Of a stretch of DNA of 64,000 bases, positions 35,812 to 44,883 are shown in pieces. Below the pieces are notes generated by a model. It did no database searches, was not told the DNA's origin, and saw only the letters and a list, made by a program, of their open reading frames with translations. How positions within the stretch are numbered: position 1 is the stretch's first letter; each line of letters starts with the position of its first letter. The DNA comes from Burkholderia sp. MS389 (GTDB lineage Bacteria > Pseudomonadota > Gammaproteobacteria > Burkholderiales > Burkholderiaceae): positions 1,674,001-1,738,000 of the forward strand of contig NZ_CP045995.1 in the NCBI RefSeq assembly GCF_016899425.1, read 5' to 3'. The position numbers were made by a program, and so were the translations under genes.

Positions 35812-35957
35812 CTCCGGCGCGATGCTGCAACATTGCTTGCTCCGTAAAGTGGAGCCTCACATCGGGAACCGCCACGGAAAGCATGCCCCCCACTGCATCA
35901 CCCAGAAATGTGGGAAGACGGTCGACCTTACGGTGATTGAAAGCAGCAGGACCTAGC

Positions 35958-37309
35958 AGGCTGTTGAAAAGCGCCTCGCTTTGATGACTGGGGCACTGTT
36001 TAAAAGGATTTCGTATGCGCTTGGCTGCCGAGTTGCCAACGAATCGCCGAAGCTGGACCGTTCGCGAGCGATCCAGCCGGCGCGTTGCCGTACGACGGCC
36101 GCGCTTGGGCGGCTCATTGCACCGCTCCTTGCGGCGGCACCACCGTCAGCATTCGCGCCATTCGAGTCAGATTGCTCGCCAGCATCGTCAGCTTGAAGTG
36201 CTGGTCGACCCGTTTGAGGCCGCGATACGCGGTCTGTCGAATCCTGCCGACGGTCTTGCCCCAGCCGAAGTGCTCTTCGATGCGTTTGCGAATCACTTGG
36301 CTAATGCCATAACCGGCGTGCCGCGAGGTGCGGCCGTCGATCGCACTGCCGCCTTGATGCGTGTCGTTGCGCGCGACGTGTGGCGTCACTTTGCGCGCTC
36401 GGCAATCCCGCACAAAGTCGCGCATGTCGTAACCCTTGTCGGCGCCGAGCGTCTTGGCGTGACGACCCGGCACGCAATCGAGCAGGCGCAACGCACTCGC
36501 GCGTTCGCCGAAACCATCAGCGTGGCTGACCACTGCGCCGACCACCAAGCCCGAGCGGTTCTCCATCAGGATGTGCCCCTGATAACAAAGGATGGCTCCG
36601 CTTTGCCGCCCCTTGCGGAACAGGCGCGCATCCGGATCGGTGCTCGATTCATGCGTGTCGTTGCTGCGCCGCTTGCCCTTCCAGTCGGTGTCGACATTGC
36701 GGCCACCGCCGGCTGGCGGATCGTCCGAACCGTCCTTGGGCCGGAAGCTCTTGTGGCTGGCCCAAGCCTGGATCAGCGTGCCATCGACCGAGAAGTGTTC
36801 TCTGGACAGCAGCCCTTGCTTGTCGGCCAGGCTCATGACTTCGGTAAAGAACGCTTCGACCACGTCGTGCTCCAGCAGTCGATCCCGGTTCTTCGAGAAC
36901 ACCGAGTGGTCCCACACGGCGTCTTCGATGGCCAAGCCGACGAACCAGCGGAACAGCAGGTTGTAGCGCATCTGCTCCATCAGCATGCGCTCGCTGCGTA
37001 CCGAGTAGAACACCTGCAGCAACAACGCACGCAACAGCTTCTCCGGTGCAATCGACGCGCGGCCGCTGTCCGCGTAGATCGTGCCGAACAACCCGTTGAG
37101 CCGCTTCAGTGCCTGATTGACCAGCAGCCGGAGCGGCCGCAACGGGTGATCGGCCGGCACGAAATCTTCCAGCTTCACCGTCGTGAACAGCGGTTCCTGC
37201 ATCTCGTCCATTCCGCGCATCGCTCTTATCTGCCCAAGGTCATGAACACGATATCTCTAACGCACCGCTCGCAACGCCCGTTTACACCGTTCCGAATTTC
37301 AACAGCCTG
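35958..37309 (-). mobile_element. IS5-family insertion sequence with CTAG target duplication
   Basis: The element starts CAGGCTGTTGAAA at 35958 and ends with its reverse complement at 37297-37309. It is flanked on both sides by CTAG (35954-35957 and 37310-37313), a 4-bp YTAR-type duplication as in IS5 relatives. Size is 1,352 bp with one intact transposase. The exact ends and duplication show a recent insertion. Confidence 0.88.
36114..37220 (-). CDS. IS5-family DDE transposase, intact
   Basis: The 368-residue transposase begins MRGMDEMQEPLFTTVKLEDF and carries SIAPEKLLRALLLQVFYSVR, LFRWFVGLAIEDAVWDHSVF and SKNRDRLLEHD. The catalytic Asp residues are in HFSVDGTLIQAWASHKS and LGADKGYD, and Glu in EEHFGWGK. 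No frameshift or stop is seen, so the element may still move. It interrupts the region between the DUF1537 kinase and pyruvate kinase genes but damages neither. Confidence 0.92.
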   Translation of the reverse strand: MRGMDEMQEPLFTTVKLEDFVPADHPLRPLRLLVNQALKRLNGLFGTIYADSGRASIAPEKLLRALLLQVFYSVRSERMLMEQMRYNLLFRWFVGLAIEDAVWDHSVFSKNRDRLLEHDVVEAFFTEVMSLADKQGLLSREHFSVDGTLIQAWASHKSFRPKDGSDDPPAGGGRNVDTDWKGKRRSNDTHESSTDPDARLFRKGRQSGAILCYQGHILMENRSGLVVGAVVSHADGFGERASALRLLDCVPGRHAKTLGADKGYDMRDFVRDCRARKVTPHVARNDTHQGGSAIDGRTSRHAGYGISQVIRKRIEEHFGWGKTVGRIRQTAYRGLKRVDQHFKLTMLASNLTRMARMLTVVPPQGAVQ

Positions 37310-37492
37310 CTAGGCGCTGCACCACGTCGGTCAGCCCTCTTACCGTACGGATATGGACCAGTTGCAATATCGCGTCGCATCTCGAAGTTAGAAGGCTGCT
37401 CGCAATGCCGAGTAGCCTCATCTCTGCTTGCGCGAACATCTCGTCTCGCCTCTCCCGCAGGAAGTCTCACCTCAACGTAAAGATTTTCATCG

Positions 37493-38905
37493 ATGAATAG
37501 AAACCGCTCCACGAAAATCGTGGCGACGCTCGGACCGTCTAGCTCGTCCGAAAGCTTGATTGAGAGCCTCTATATCTCCGGCGCCGATGTCTTCCGGTTG
37601 AACATGAGTCACGGCAGCCACGCGGAGCAGGCTCAACGACTGCTTGCAATTCGACGCATCGAGGCCCGGCATGGGCGGCCGGTCGGCGTACTGCTCGATC
37701 TGCAAGGACCAAAGCTACGTGTGGCGCGATTCAAAGATGGGAAAGTCGAGCTGCGGCCAGGACAGACTTTCAGCTTCGACCTTGATAGCGCCTCAGGCGA
37801 CGCGTCGCGGGTCTGCCTGCCGCACCCGGAAATCTTCGCAGTCGCCGCGAATGGCGATACTCTACTCGCCAACGACGGCCTGCTGACGTTCAGGATTGTC
37901 GACACGTCGCTCACCCGCATTACGACCGAAGTCGTTGTCGGTGGAGTCCTCTCGGACCGAAAAGGAGTCAATGTTCCGAGCGTCGTCCTCCCCATTCCGG
38001 CACTGACCGATAAGGACAGGCAAGATCTGCAATTTGGCCTTGAGCAAGGCGTAGAGTGGATCGCACTGTCATTTGTACAGCGGCCGGACGATGTGCGCGA
38101 TGCGCGTAATCTGATTAGAGGCCGGGCGAAGATCATGGCGAAAATCGAGAAGCCATCCGCTGTCGATTCGATCGAAGAGATTATCGAGGCCTCCGACGGA
38201 ATCATGATCGCGCGTGGCGATATGGGTGTTGAGTTGCCACCGGAGGAAGTCCCTGTCATCCAGAAGCGAATCGTGAGTCTATGTCGGGAGGCAGGAAAAC
38301 CAGTCGTTGTGGCGACGCAAATGCTGGAGTCGATGGTTAGTTCTGCCATGCCCACCCGAGCAGAGACGTCCGATGTCGCGACCGCCGTTTTTGACGGTGC
38401 CGATGCCGTCATGCTGTCCGCGGAGTCGGCGTCCGGTGCCTTTCCCCTTGAAGCGGTTTCGATGATGAATAGAATCATCGAGCACACGGAGAATGCACCG
38501 ACATATCGTCAACTGCTGAAAGCGGTGGCACCTCCTGCCACCGCCGACACACCAGAAGCGGTCAGTTCAGCGATTTTTACCATTACCTCGATGTTGTCGG
38601 TTTCAGCGATCGTTGCCTATACCACTTCCGGCGCAACCGCAGCGAGAATTGCTCGCGAGCGTCCCGGCTCTCGCATTCTGTCACTCACGCCTGATGAGGT
38701 CGTTGCGCGTCAACTTGCGTTGACGTGGGGCGTCTGTCCTCTGCGTGTCGACGACGCGGACAACATCGAAGATATGGTCACGAAAGCTATAGCTGCGGCG
38801 CATCGGATCGGTGTCGCCCGCCACAAACCGCTATTGATCGCCGCAGGGGTCCCGTTTGGCACGCCCGGCGTCAGCAATCTTCTCAGAATTGTCTACCCCT
38901 CCTGA
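37493..38905 (+). CDS. pyk: pyruvate kinase
   Basis: The 470-residue enzyme converts phosphoenolpyruvate and ADP to pyruvate and ATP. It begins STKIVATLGPSS, has the substrate/Mg motif FRLNMSHGSH, LLDLQGPKLR, the B domain, the signature IMAKIEKPSAV with its catalytic Lys, and DGIMIARGDMGVELP. The C-terminal allosteric domain ends in PFGTPGVSNL. Pyruvate kinases inside catabolic islands are usually extra copies matched to a local pathway producing 3-phosphoglycerate or PEP. Before the IS5 insertion it lay about 320 bp after the DUF1537 gene on the same strand. Confidence 0.93.
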   Translation: MNRNRSTKIVATLGPSSSSESLIESLYISGADVFRLNMSHGSHAEQAQRLLAIRRIEARHGRPVGVLLDLQGPKLRVARFKDGKVELRPGQTFSFDLDSASGDASRVCLPHPEIFAVAANGDTLLANDGLLTFRIVDTSLTRITTEVVVGGVLSDRKGVNVPSVVLPIPALTDKDRQDLQFGLEQGVEWIALSFVQRPDDVRDARNLIRGRAKIMAKIEKPSAVDSIEEIIEASDGIMIARGDMGVELPPEEVPVIQKRIVSLCREAGKPVVVATQMLESMVSSAMPTRAETSDVATAVFDGADAVMLSAESASGAFPLEAVSMMNRIIEHTENAPTYRQLLKAVAPPATADTPEAVSSAIFTITSMLSVSAIVAYTTSGATAARIARERPGSRILSLTPDEVVARQLALTWGVCPLRVDDADNIEDMVTKAIAAAHRIGVARHKPLLIAAGVPFGTPGVSNLLRIVYPS

Positions 38906-38962
38906 CAGTCATGGACTCACAGCATATGTCTCAATGAAATTCGACGGGCGTTGGTATTCGCG

Positions 38963-39430
38963 ATGGTAACGACAAAACGGAATCTCAAAAAAACACGGCA
39001 CGGGCCAACGCAGTCGCGACAGATGCTTCTCCCGCTTCCGTTATCGTTCGTCAAAGAGTGGTCACCGGTTTCGCACCTCGCCCTCGCTTCGTTTCAATCC
39101 GGTCATGGTAGCCAGCATCTGGTATATCAACTGATCCGAACGACGTATCTCTCATATTTGATGTGGAACGAAGGATTGGGCGGCGGCAACTATCAGCTTT
39201 ACTGTGACGCTGAGCGCGAGATAGAGGCTATCGCGGCTGGTCACGCAAGTGGCGGGCCGTGGACGCTCAGTGAGAAAGCCAGGTGCATTCTCGAGAAAAT
39301 CGTTTGTATCTACGACAGCCAGCTTGGCTGGTATATCGTCGGGGCTCTTCGCACGATGCCACACAAAGCTGGAGCACCTCCTCAGCGAGTTGGTCGTCCG
39401 ATTCGGGGACACTTTAGTACAGCGCGATGA
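38963..39430 (+). CDS. hypothetical protein, possibly frameshifted at its 3' end
   Basis: The product (about 155 residues from ATG 38963, start uncertain) begins with a basic stretch, KRNLKKTRHGPTQSRQMLLP, then HLALASFQSGHGSQHLVYQL. This resembles a Burkholderia family often labelled Fis-like regulator, of unknown function. After YDSQL (near 39320) the reading continues less convincingly here than in another frame (SLAGISSGLFARCHTKLEHL). A one-base indel may have altered the tail. No motif gives a function. Confidence 0.45.
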   Translation: MVTTKRNLKKTRHGPTQSRQMLLPLPLSFVKEWSPVSHLALASFQSGHGSQHLVYQLIRTTYLSYLMWNEGLGGGNYQLYCDAEREIEAIAAGHASGGPWTLSEKARCILEKIVCIYDSQLGWYIVGALRTMPHKAGAPPQRVGRPIRGHFSTAR

Positions 39431-39826
39431 CGCCATCCGAGCGGTTTGAACCGATGGGGATTGAGGTCCATCCAGCATGCCGTACTCGTCCGGCGAACGT
39501 GCCGCATGATGCAAATTTTCTTCGCACTTGTATCACATGTGGCGTTGCCACCGGCCATCCGAGATCCATCGCACTGACGATACGAGAATTGCGACTCGAG
39601 CGGCGACGTCAGCCATTCGGAACAGTCGTAGACCTCAAAAAAGAGGTTCATCGCGGAATTCCGGGGAACGCCGGGGAGGAACGTCGGCGTTCGGCCATCA
39701 AGAGCCACTGCTCCTTTCGCCCTCAATGGCCAATCAGCGCCGCGTTCCGGCCGTTCGGCGCTCAAGGTAGCCCCTCCCCGAGACACGAGGAGTTGCCGGT
39801 TCTGACACATTGGTCGACGTAACCTG
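39431..39826. other. intergenic region without a supported gene
   Basis: ORFs run through this stretch on both strands, but their composition is that of GC-rich noise and none has an RBS or known domain. Possible old coding debris. Confidence 0.45.
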
Positions 39827-40690
39827 TCAGCTTGCCGGATTGCGTGCCATGACGATCCACGCCGCGCCGTTGATCATCACCGACCGGTCGCCGGGGAGGC
39901 CCGCGAAGGCGGCACGAACCGCGGCCGAGGCGCGGGCGCGGATGTCGTCGGGCTGATCAGCGAGCGCACGCGACAGCGGGCCAACCTCAAGCGTCATCTT
40001 CACTGCGTCGTCGATCGCAGCGTCCCGCGTTTCGCCCTCGCCGAATCGGACGGCCGCGTCGAAGGGCGAGATAGCGATATCGGTAAAGCCGGCCGTCGTC
40101 AGGATGCGTGCCACGCGCTCCCGGTCGCCGAACGAAAACGGGCCGGGCGCTTCGGGATCGGGCAGCGCACTCGGCGGGAGGATGCCCTCGAGCGCGCCCA
40201 CCGGCAGGCGCATCCAATCGTTCTCAGCCGCACCGCGCCAGCAGACGAAGGCGACCCGGCCGCCCGGCCGGAGTGCGCGTCGCATATGGGTGAACGCCGC
40301 TGTCGGATCGTCGAAGAACATCACGCCGAAACGCGAGAACAGGATATCGAACGCGCCCTCGGGCAGCTCTGCGCTGCTGGTATCGGCCACCTGAAACAGG
40401 GCCGGCGTATCGTGTCGCGCAAGCGCGCGCGCTCGGTCGATCAGGGGTTCGGATATGTCCACGCCCAGCACTTGGCCCCCCGCGCCGACACGGGCGGCCA
40501 AAGCCAGACTCGACGCGCCTGCGCCGCAGCCGATGTCCAGCACGCGCTCACCCGTCGCGGGCGCGGCGACTTCTATCGCGGCCTGGCCGAACACCGCCAC
40601 CAGCGCGTCGAGCCGGTCCTGGTTGGCGACCCAGCGCTCCCCGCTTTGACCATTCCAGTCACCCACCTGATCAGCACTTTGCTTTGTCAC
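39827..40690 (-). CDS. class I SAM-dependent methyltransferase
   Basis: The 287-residue protein starts DWNGQSGERWVANQDRLDAL and has the SAM-binding motif I RVLDIGCGAGASSLALA, the acidic ribose-binding VLGVDISEPLID, and FSRFGVMFFDDP as motif post-II. The C-terminal domain is variable. The small-molecule substrate is unknown. It lies 96 bp downstream of the flavin oxidoreductase in the same direction, in an apparent TetR-controlled pair. Confidence 0.85.
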   Translation of the reverse strand: MTKQSADQVGDWNGQSGERWVANQDRLDALVAVFGQAAIEVAAPATGERVLDIGCGAGASSLALAARVGAGGQVLGVDISEPLIDRARALARHDTPALFQVADTSSAELPEGAFDILFSRFGVMFFDDPTAAFTHMRRALRPGGRVAFVCWRGAAENDWMRLPVGALEGILPPSALPDPEAPGPFSFGDRERVARILTTAGFTDIAISPFDAAVRFGEGETRDAAIDDAVKMTLEVGPLSRALADQPDDIRARASAAVRAAFAGLPGDRSVMINGAAWIVMARNPAS

Positions 40691-40786
40691 GTCATCTCCT
40701 TGACTCGACGATCCGTCCTTCGCCGCGCCGATCTACGCCAACCTTTTCGAAGGCGACGACGCAACGAGAAAGGGGAATCTGTGCTC

Positions 40787-41680
40787 TCAAACCACCATTG
40801 ACTGTTGGGCGAAGATACCCGCCATTGCGCCCTGCGATGATGCCTGGGTGACCGAGGGCAAGAAGGGCGTGGCGAGGTCCCCGGCGGCGTAGATGCCAGG
40901 CATGCTGGTTTGGCGACGCTCATCGACCTTGAGGACGATGCCGGTGGACGTATCAACCGTGGCGAGACCCAGCGATTCATGCAGGCTTGCCGACGGCTTG
41001 TTGCGCGGCTGGGCGAACAGGATGTCGACCGCGACATTGCGGCGGGTATCGAGATTGACGGTGGTGATATGGCCGTTGTGATGGGCGATCCCGACGATCC
41101 GGCCATCGACGACAGGTATGTTGCGGCGCGCCAGATCAGACTGGATATCGGGCGCAATGTCGTGACCATCGGCGAAGACAGTCAACTTGTCAGTCCAATC
41201 GCGGAACAGCCTGACAGACTGGTGCGACTGGGGGCCGGACCAAACGAGACCCCAATGCTGGCCGGCGACTTCAAAGCCGTCGCAATATGGGCAGGGCACG
41301 ATGGACGTGCCCCAGCTTTCGGCAAAGCCCGGAACATCAGGCATCTGGTCGGCGACGCCATAGCTCAGGATCAGGCGGCGCGCCCTCAGGCTTTCGTGAT
41401 CGTCAGTGACGACGCAGAAATCGTCGATGGCGCCAGACACACTCTCGGCACGGGCATTGACGAGGCTGATCGTTGGATAGCGCGCCAGTTGCTGCCGAGC
41501 CTCCACCAGGATATCCAGCGGCGGCTTGTGATCGTGGCCGAGCAGGCCATGTGAATGTCCGGCAAAGCGGTTGCGCGGCCGACCGGTATCGAGAACGGTG
41601 ACCTTGCGGCGGGCACGGCCGAGCTGCAGGGCGGCGGCGAGACCGGCAAAGCTGCCGCCGATGATGACGACGTCATTCAT
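40787..41680 (-). CDS. thioredoxin reductase-like NAD(P)/FAD oxidoreductase
   Basis: The 297-residue protein has the FAD motif VVIIGGSFAGLAAALQLGR, the dithiol CPYCDGFE in the position of the TrxB CxxC, and the closing FAD motif PGIYAAGDLATPFLPSVTQA. The NADPH-domain GxGxxA/G is poorly formed (WSGPQSHQSV). It groups with the short TrxB-like oxidoreductases, including dithiol oxidases such as GliT/HlmI, that act on small molecules. With the methyltransferase beside it, a dithiol oxidation/S-methylation resistance pair is possible but speculative. Confidence 0.8.
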   Translation of the reverse strand: MNDVVIIGGSFAGLAAALQLGRARRKVTVLDTGRPRNRFAGHSHGLLGHDHKPPLDILVEARQQLARYPTISLVNARAESVSGAIDDFCVVTDDHESLRARRLILSYGVADQMPDVPGFAESWGTSIVPCPYCDGFEVAGQHWGLVWSGPQSHQSVRLFRDWTDKLTVFADGHDIAPDIQSDLARRNIPVVDGRIVGIAHHNGHITTVNLDTRRNVAVDILFAQPRNKPSASLHESLGLATVDTSTGIVLKVDERRQTSMPGIYAAGDLATPFLPSVTQASSQGAMAGIFAQQSMVV

Positions 41681-41904
41681 GGTGATGGGCTCCGAGTGGT
41701 GGATGGAGGGGTGGGCCGCGCGTGGTGTGCAAGATCGTCCGGCGATACTCGCTTGAGATGGTCAGCGAACAGGCCTTCGGCATTGGCGACAAAGTTGCCC
41801 ATGTTGTATTGACCTGCTCGACAATGCCGCTCGATATCGCCGGGCGGCCCGGGGAAACCTGATCTGGACAACCGGTTCAAACCTGCCCTTGACGTGCACA
41901 TTGC

Positions 41905-41920
41905 GATACCACATGGTATC
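41905..41920. promoter_or_regulatory. TetR-type operator palindrome
   Basis: GATACC-ACAT-GGTATC is a perfect 6-bp inverted repeat 41 bp upstream of the TetR start, in the region divergent from the oxidoreductase. Its symmetry and length fit a TetR dimer site controlling both directions. Confidence 0.65.
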
Positions 41921-41961
41921 CTAATGCGCGAATTTAAATACTGTCAAGTACTGGAATTGTC

Positions 41962-42594
41962 GTGACCGAAAACAGCCACGGCCGGCGCGGCCGGCCCGCC
42001 AACGAGGCGCTTCGCCAAACGATTGTCGACGCCGCCTGCGAACTCTTTGTGGAATTGGGGTTTCAAGCGACGACCATGGACAAAGTCGCCCAGCGGGCGA
42101 AGATATCCAAGCTCAGCATCTATCGGCACTTCGAGAACAAGGAGGCGCTGTTCAGCGCGGCCATGGTGGCCCGCTGTGATCAGTTTGCACCGCAGGCCCT
42201 TTCTGAAGGCGTCGACGGTTCGGCCGAAGATCAGCTCATGGTGGTGGGATCATCCCTGCTTCGCACGCTGTTGAGCCCCGATGTCCGCAGTGTGGAAGCC
42301 ATGGTTTTGGCCGACAAGACGAATCAAAAGTCCTTAAGCAAGCTTCATTACGAAGCCGGGCCCGCCCGTGTCATCGCCCACATCGAGGCCGTGTTGCTTC
42401 AGCTGCACGCGAAAGGGCTGCTGAACGTACCCGATCCTCTCCGGTCCGCCCGCTTGTTTGCCGCGCTTTTCAAAGGATCCGATCTACTGCTTATCGCACG
42501 CTTCGATGAGGCGAGAGCAGAGGACAGCAACGAAATCGAATCCTACTGCCGGTCGGCCGTCACCATGTTCATCGCCTCGCACGGTGACATCTAA
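41962..42594 (+). CDS. TetR/AcrR-family regulator
   Basis: This 210-residue regulator has a GTG start at 41962. The N-terminal helix-turn-helix runs TIVDAACELFVELGFQATTM, DKVAQRAKISKLSIYRHFEN and KEALF, the TetR signature. The C-terminal domain resembles the AefR-like type (SPDVRSVEAMVLADKTNQ). It is divergent from the oxidoreductase/methyltransferase pair and probably represses it through the palindrome at 41905-41920. Confidence 0.88.
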   Translation: MTENSHGRRGRPANEALRQTIVDAACELFVELGFQATTMDKVAQRAKISKLSIYRHFENKEALFSAAMVARCDQFAPQALSEGVDGSAEDQLMVVGSSLLRTLLSPDVRSVEAMVLADKTNQKSLSKLHYEAGPARVIAHIEAVLLQLHAKGLLNVPDPLRSARLFAALFKGSDLLLIARFDEARAEDSNEIESYCRSAVTMFIASHGDI

Positions 42595-42915
42595 GGGTGC
42601 GCTAACGCGGCTTGATGAAGAACCCGCAGAGTTGCACACGCTGTTCGCTTTGAGCAATCTTTGGATGACGCGCGAACGACTGATGCGCGAGGCCGCTACA
42701 TGAGCGCAAAGGCTGCCCGCGCAGGCAGGCATCCTTGCACGGCTTAAGCCGCCTCACGAACTCAGGGGTCTAAGCGTCCGCAGAGGCCGATGACTTGTCC
42801 TCCAGGCGACGGCACGGAATGACCGCTCCACTCCGATACCTACCCTTAGGACAGAGACTGCTCGACCGGCTGCAACGGGTTGGCAAGCGACGTCCACGGA
42901 AATCCACGAAGAACC
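42595..42915. other. intergenic region, nothing recognised
   Basis: About 320 bp between the TetR gene and the TRAP operon terminator. No gene or repeat is supported. Confidence 0.5.
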
Positions 42916-42946
42916 AAAAAAGAGGCGGGGCTTGCACCCCGCCTCT
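42916..42946 (-). terminator. intrinsic terminator of the TRAP transporter operon
   Basis: A 10-bp stem AGAGGCGGGG/CCCCGCCTCT with a 6-nt loop (42921-42946) is preceded on the + strand by a run of A, which is the U tail on the minus strand. It lies 27 bp beyond the DctQM stop. Confidence 0.85.
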
Positions 42947-42972
42947 TCGGCTCCGTCATGATGCCCCGACTC

Positions 42973-44883
42973 TTAACCCTTCAAAAAGCCGGTGGAAATC
43001 CAAGGCACTGCGGCGATCATCGTGATCCCAATAAACAACGCGGCCATATAACCCATGATGGGTCGGATGCCCAGATTCGGCGAGATCTTGCTGACTGCAC
43101 ACGCCCCATAGTAGCCGACTCCGAACGGCGGCGAGAACAGCCCCAGTCCCATCGAGAGAATCACGACCATTGCATATTGAACTTCGTGGATGCCAACAGC
43201 TCGAGCAATCGGGAACAGTAACGGGCCGAAGAGCACGATTGCAGGGATTCCTTCAAGGACGCTACCCAATATGATGAACATGAAGATTGACACGACCATG
43301 AAGGAGAATGCGCCGCCAGGCAGATGCTGCATGAAGTCGGCCAGTCCATGGGAGAAGCCAGACTGGGTGAGCGCCCACGCCATCGCGGTAGCCGTACCAA
43401 TGATGATAAGGATAGCTCCCGAAAGAGCAGCCGTCTCCACGAGCATGGGGCCGATTCGCTTCCAATTAAAGCATCGATACACCAAGAGTCCGGCGACGAC
43501 GGCATAGGCGATTCCAACCGTTGAGACCTCCGTTGCCGTTGCCACTCCCTCCACCACCGCCAAACGGATGACAACCGGAAGTGCGAGTGCCGGGATCGAT
43601 ACCACAAACGCTTTCCCGACAAAGGACCACGCGGGTCTCCCGGACGACGTGGGTTCAGTCTTTCGAGCCCGCCACCAGACGAGCATGCATAACATGAACG
43701 CCAGTACAAGGCCCGGCAACAGACCGCCCGTAAAGAGCGCAGAGATTGATACCCCCGTAACCGATCCGATCGTGATGAGCACAATGCTTGGTGGGACCGT
43801 CTCAGTTTGCGCGCCGGTAGCCGATAGCAACGCCACGAGCTCGCCGGGATTCTCGCCACGCTTCTTCATCTCAGGGAACAGAATCGGAGCAACAGCTGCC
43901 ATATCGGCTGCCTTCGAGCCGGAGATCCCCGAAATCAGATACATCGCACCGACCAAGACATAGTAAAGACCACCGCGCACATGGCCCAGCAACGATGCCA
44001 GGAAGTTGATCATCGCCCGTGCCATCCCTGTCATCTCAATGAGAAGCCCGAGGAAAATAAACATCGGCACCGCCAACAGAAGGATTTGAGACATTCCTTC
44101 GTCCATGCGGCTGACGACGATTTCCAGCGGCATGGAGGTTGACATTGAAAGGTAAGCAAACACGGAAAGACCGAAGGAGAATGCGATGGGCATGCCGCTC
44201 AAGACCGTGAAGCCGACCACTCCAACGAAGAAAATCACCAGGTTAAGGTTTCCAAGCGATTGCAAAACGGGTCCGGCATGTTCCAACGCAAACACACTTA
44301 CTAGCGACACCGCAACCCCAGCGATAGCGGTCCTCCAGCCGATTGCTAACAACTTGACCACGCAGATCAGCAGCATCGACACAACCCCGAAGATGATAGC
44401 CGCAACGCGTACGCCGTCATTGATCTCCATTGTCGGGGTCAAAATGTCCCACTGCTGCTTGATGTAAGCGATCGATGGAACAAGTATGAGCCCGAGAAAA
44501 AGCATGCTCGCCACCGTCGAAATGGTGTCCCAGAACGGATCCCAGTGCTCGCCCATGCGGTTGACAAGTGCCGTCATGCGCATGTGGCTTCCTCGGTGCA
44601 ACGCCGTAGCGGCACCTGTCATTGCTAGCCAGAGAAACAGGATGGCAGCGAGTTCGTCGCTCCAGATTAACGGGTGGTGCAGGACATAACGAGCAACAAC
44701 GCCGCTGAAAAGCAGGATAACTTCTGCTAGCACCAGCAGTGCCGCAGGCACAGAGACGATTACGCCAAGCGCAAAGTCCACACGGGACAGCCAGCGTGGC
44801 ATAGTCTTCGTTGCGTGATGGACTGTTGCGCTGGTCTGTTGTTCGAGTGCGTCATCCACGTCTTTCAGCATTTGCGTTCTCAT
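42973..44883 (-). CDS. fused DctQ-DctM TRAP transporter membrane protein
   Basis: The start ATG 44883 overlaps the DctP stop by 4 nt (ATGA), so translation is coupled. The 636-residue product joins the small subunit (about 30-190: FSGVVARYVLHHPLIWSDEL, the DctQ signature) to the large DctM subunit (about 205-636: LSGMPIAFSFGLSVF, PMFIFLGLLIEMTGMA, ISGSKAADMAAV, GLGLFSPPFGVGYY) in one chain, with about 16 membrane helices. TRAP systems use ion gradients to import organic acids caught by DctP. The fused form is common for C4-dicarboxylate and sugar-acid importers. Confidence 0.9.
   Translation of the reverse strand: MRTQMLKDVDDALEQQTSATVHHATKTMPRWLSRVDFALGVIVSVPAALLVLAEVILLFSGVVARYVLHHPLIWSDELAAILFLWLAMTGAATALHRGSHMRMTALVNRMGEHWDPFWDTISTVASMLFLGLILVPSIAYIKQQWDILTPTMEINDGVRVAAIIFGVVSMLLICVVKLLAIGWRTAIAGVAVSLVSVFALEHAGPVLQSLGNLNLVIFFVGVVGFTVLSGMPIAFSFGLSVFAYLSMSTSMPLEIVVSRMDEGMSQILLLAVPMFIFLGLLIEMTGMARAMINFLASLLGHVRGGLYYVLVGAMYLISGISGSKAADMAAVAPILFPEMKKRGENPGELVALLSATGAQTETVPPSIVLITIGSVTGVSISALFTGGLLPGLVLAFMLCMLVWWRARKTEPTSSGRPAWSFVGKAFVVSIPALALPVVIRLAVVEGVATATEVSTVGIAYAVVAGLLVYRCFNWKRIGPMLVETAALSGAILIIIGTATAMAWALTQSGFSHGLADFMQHLPGGAFSFMVVSIFMFIILGSVLEGIPAIVLFGPLLFPIARAVGIHEVQYAMVVILSMGLGLFSPPFGVGYYGACAVSKISPNLGIRPIMGYMAALFIGITMIAAVPWISTGFLKG

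Noticed and set aside
39431..39826. Possible gene on either strand downstream of the 159-codon ORF
   Set aside because: Both frames lack an RBS, a domain and consistent codon use.
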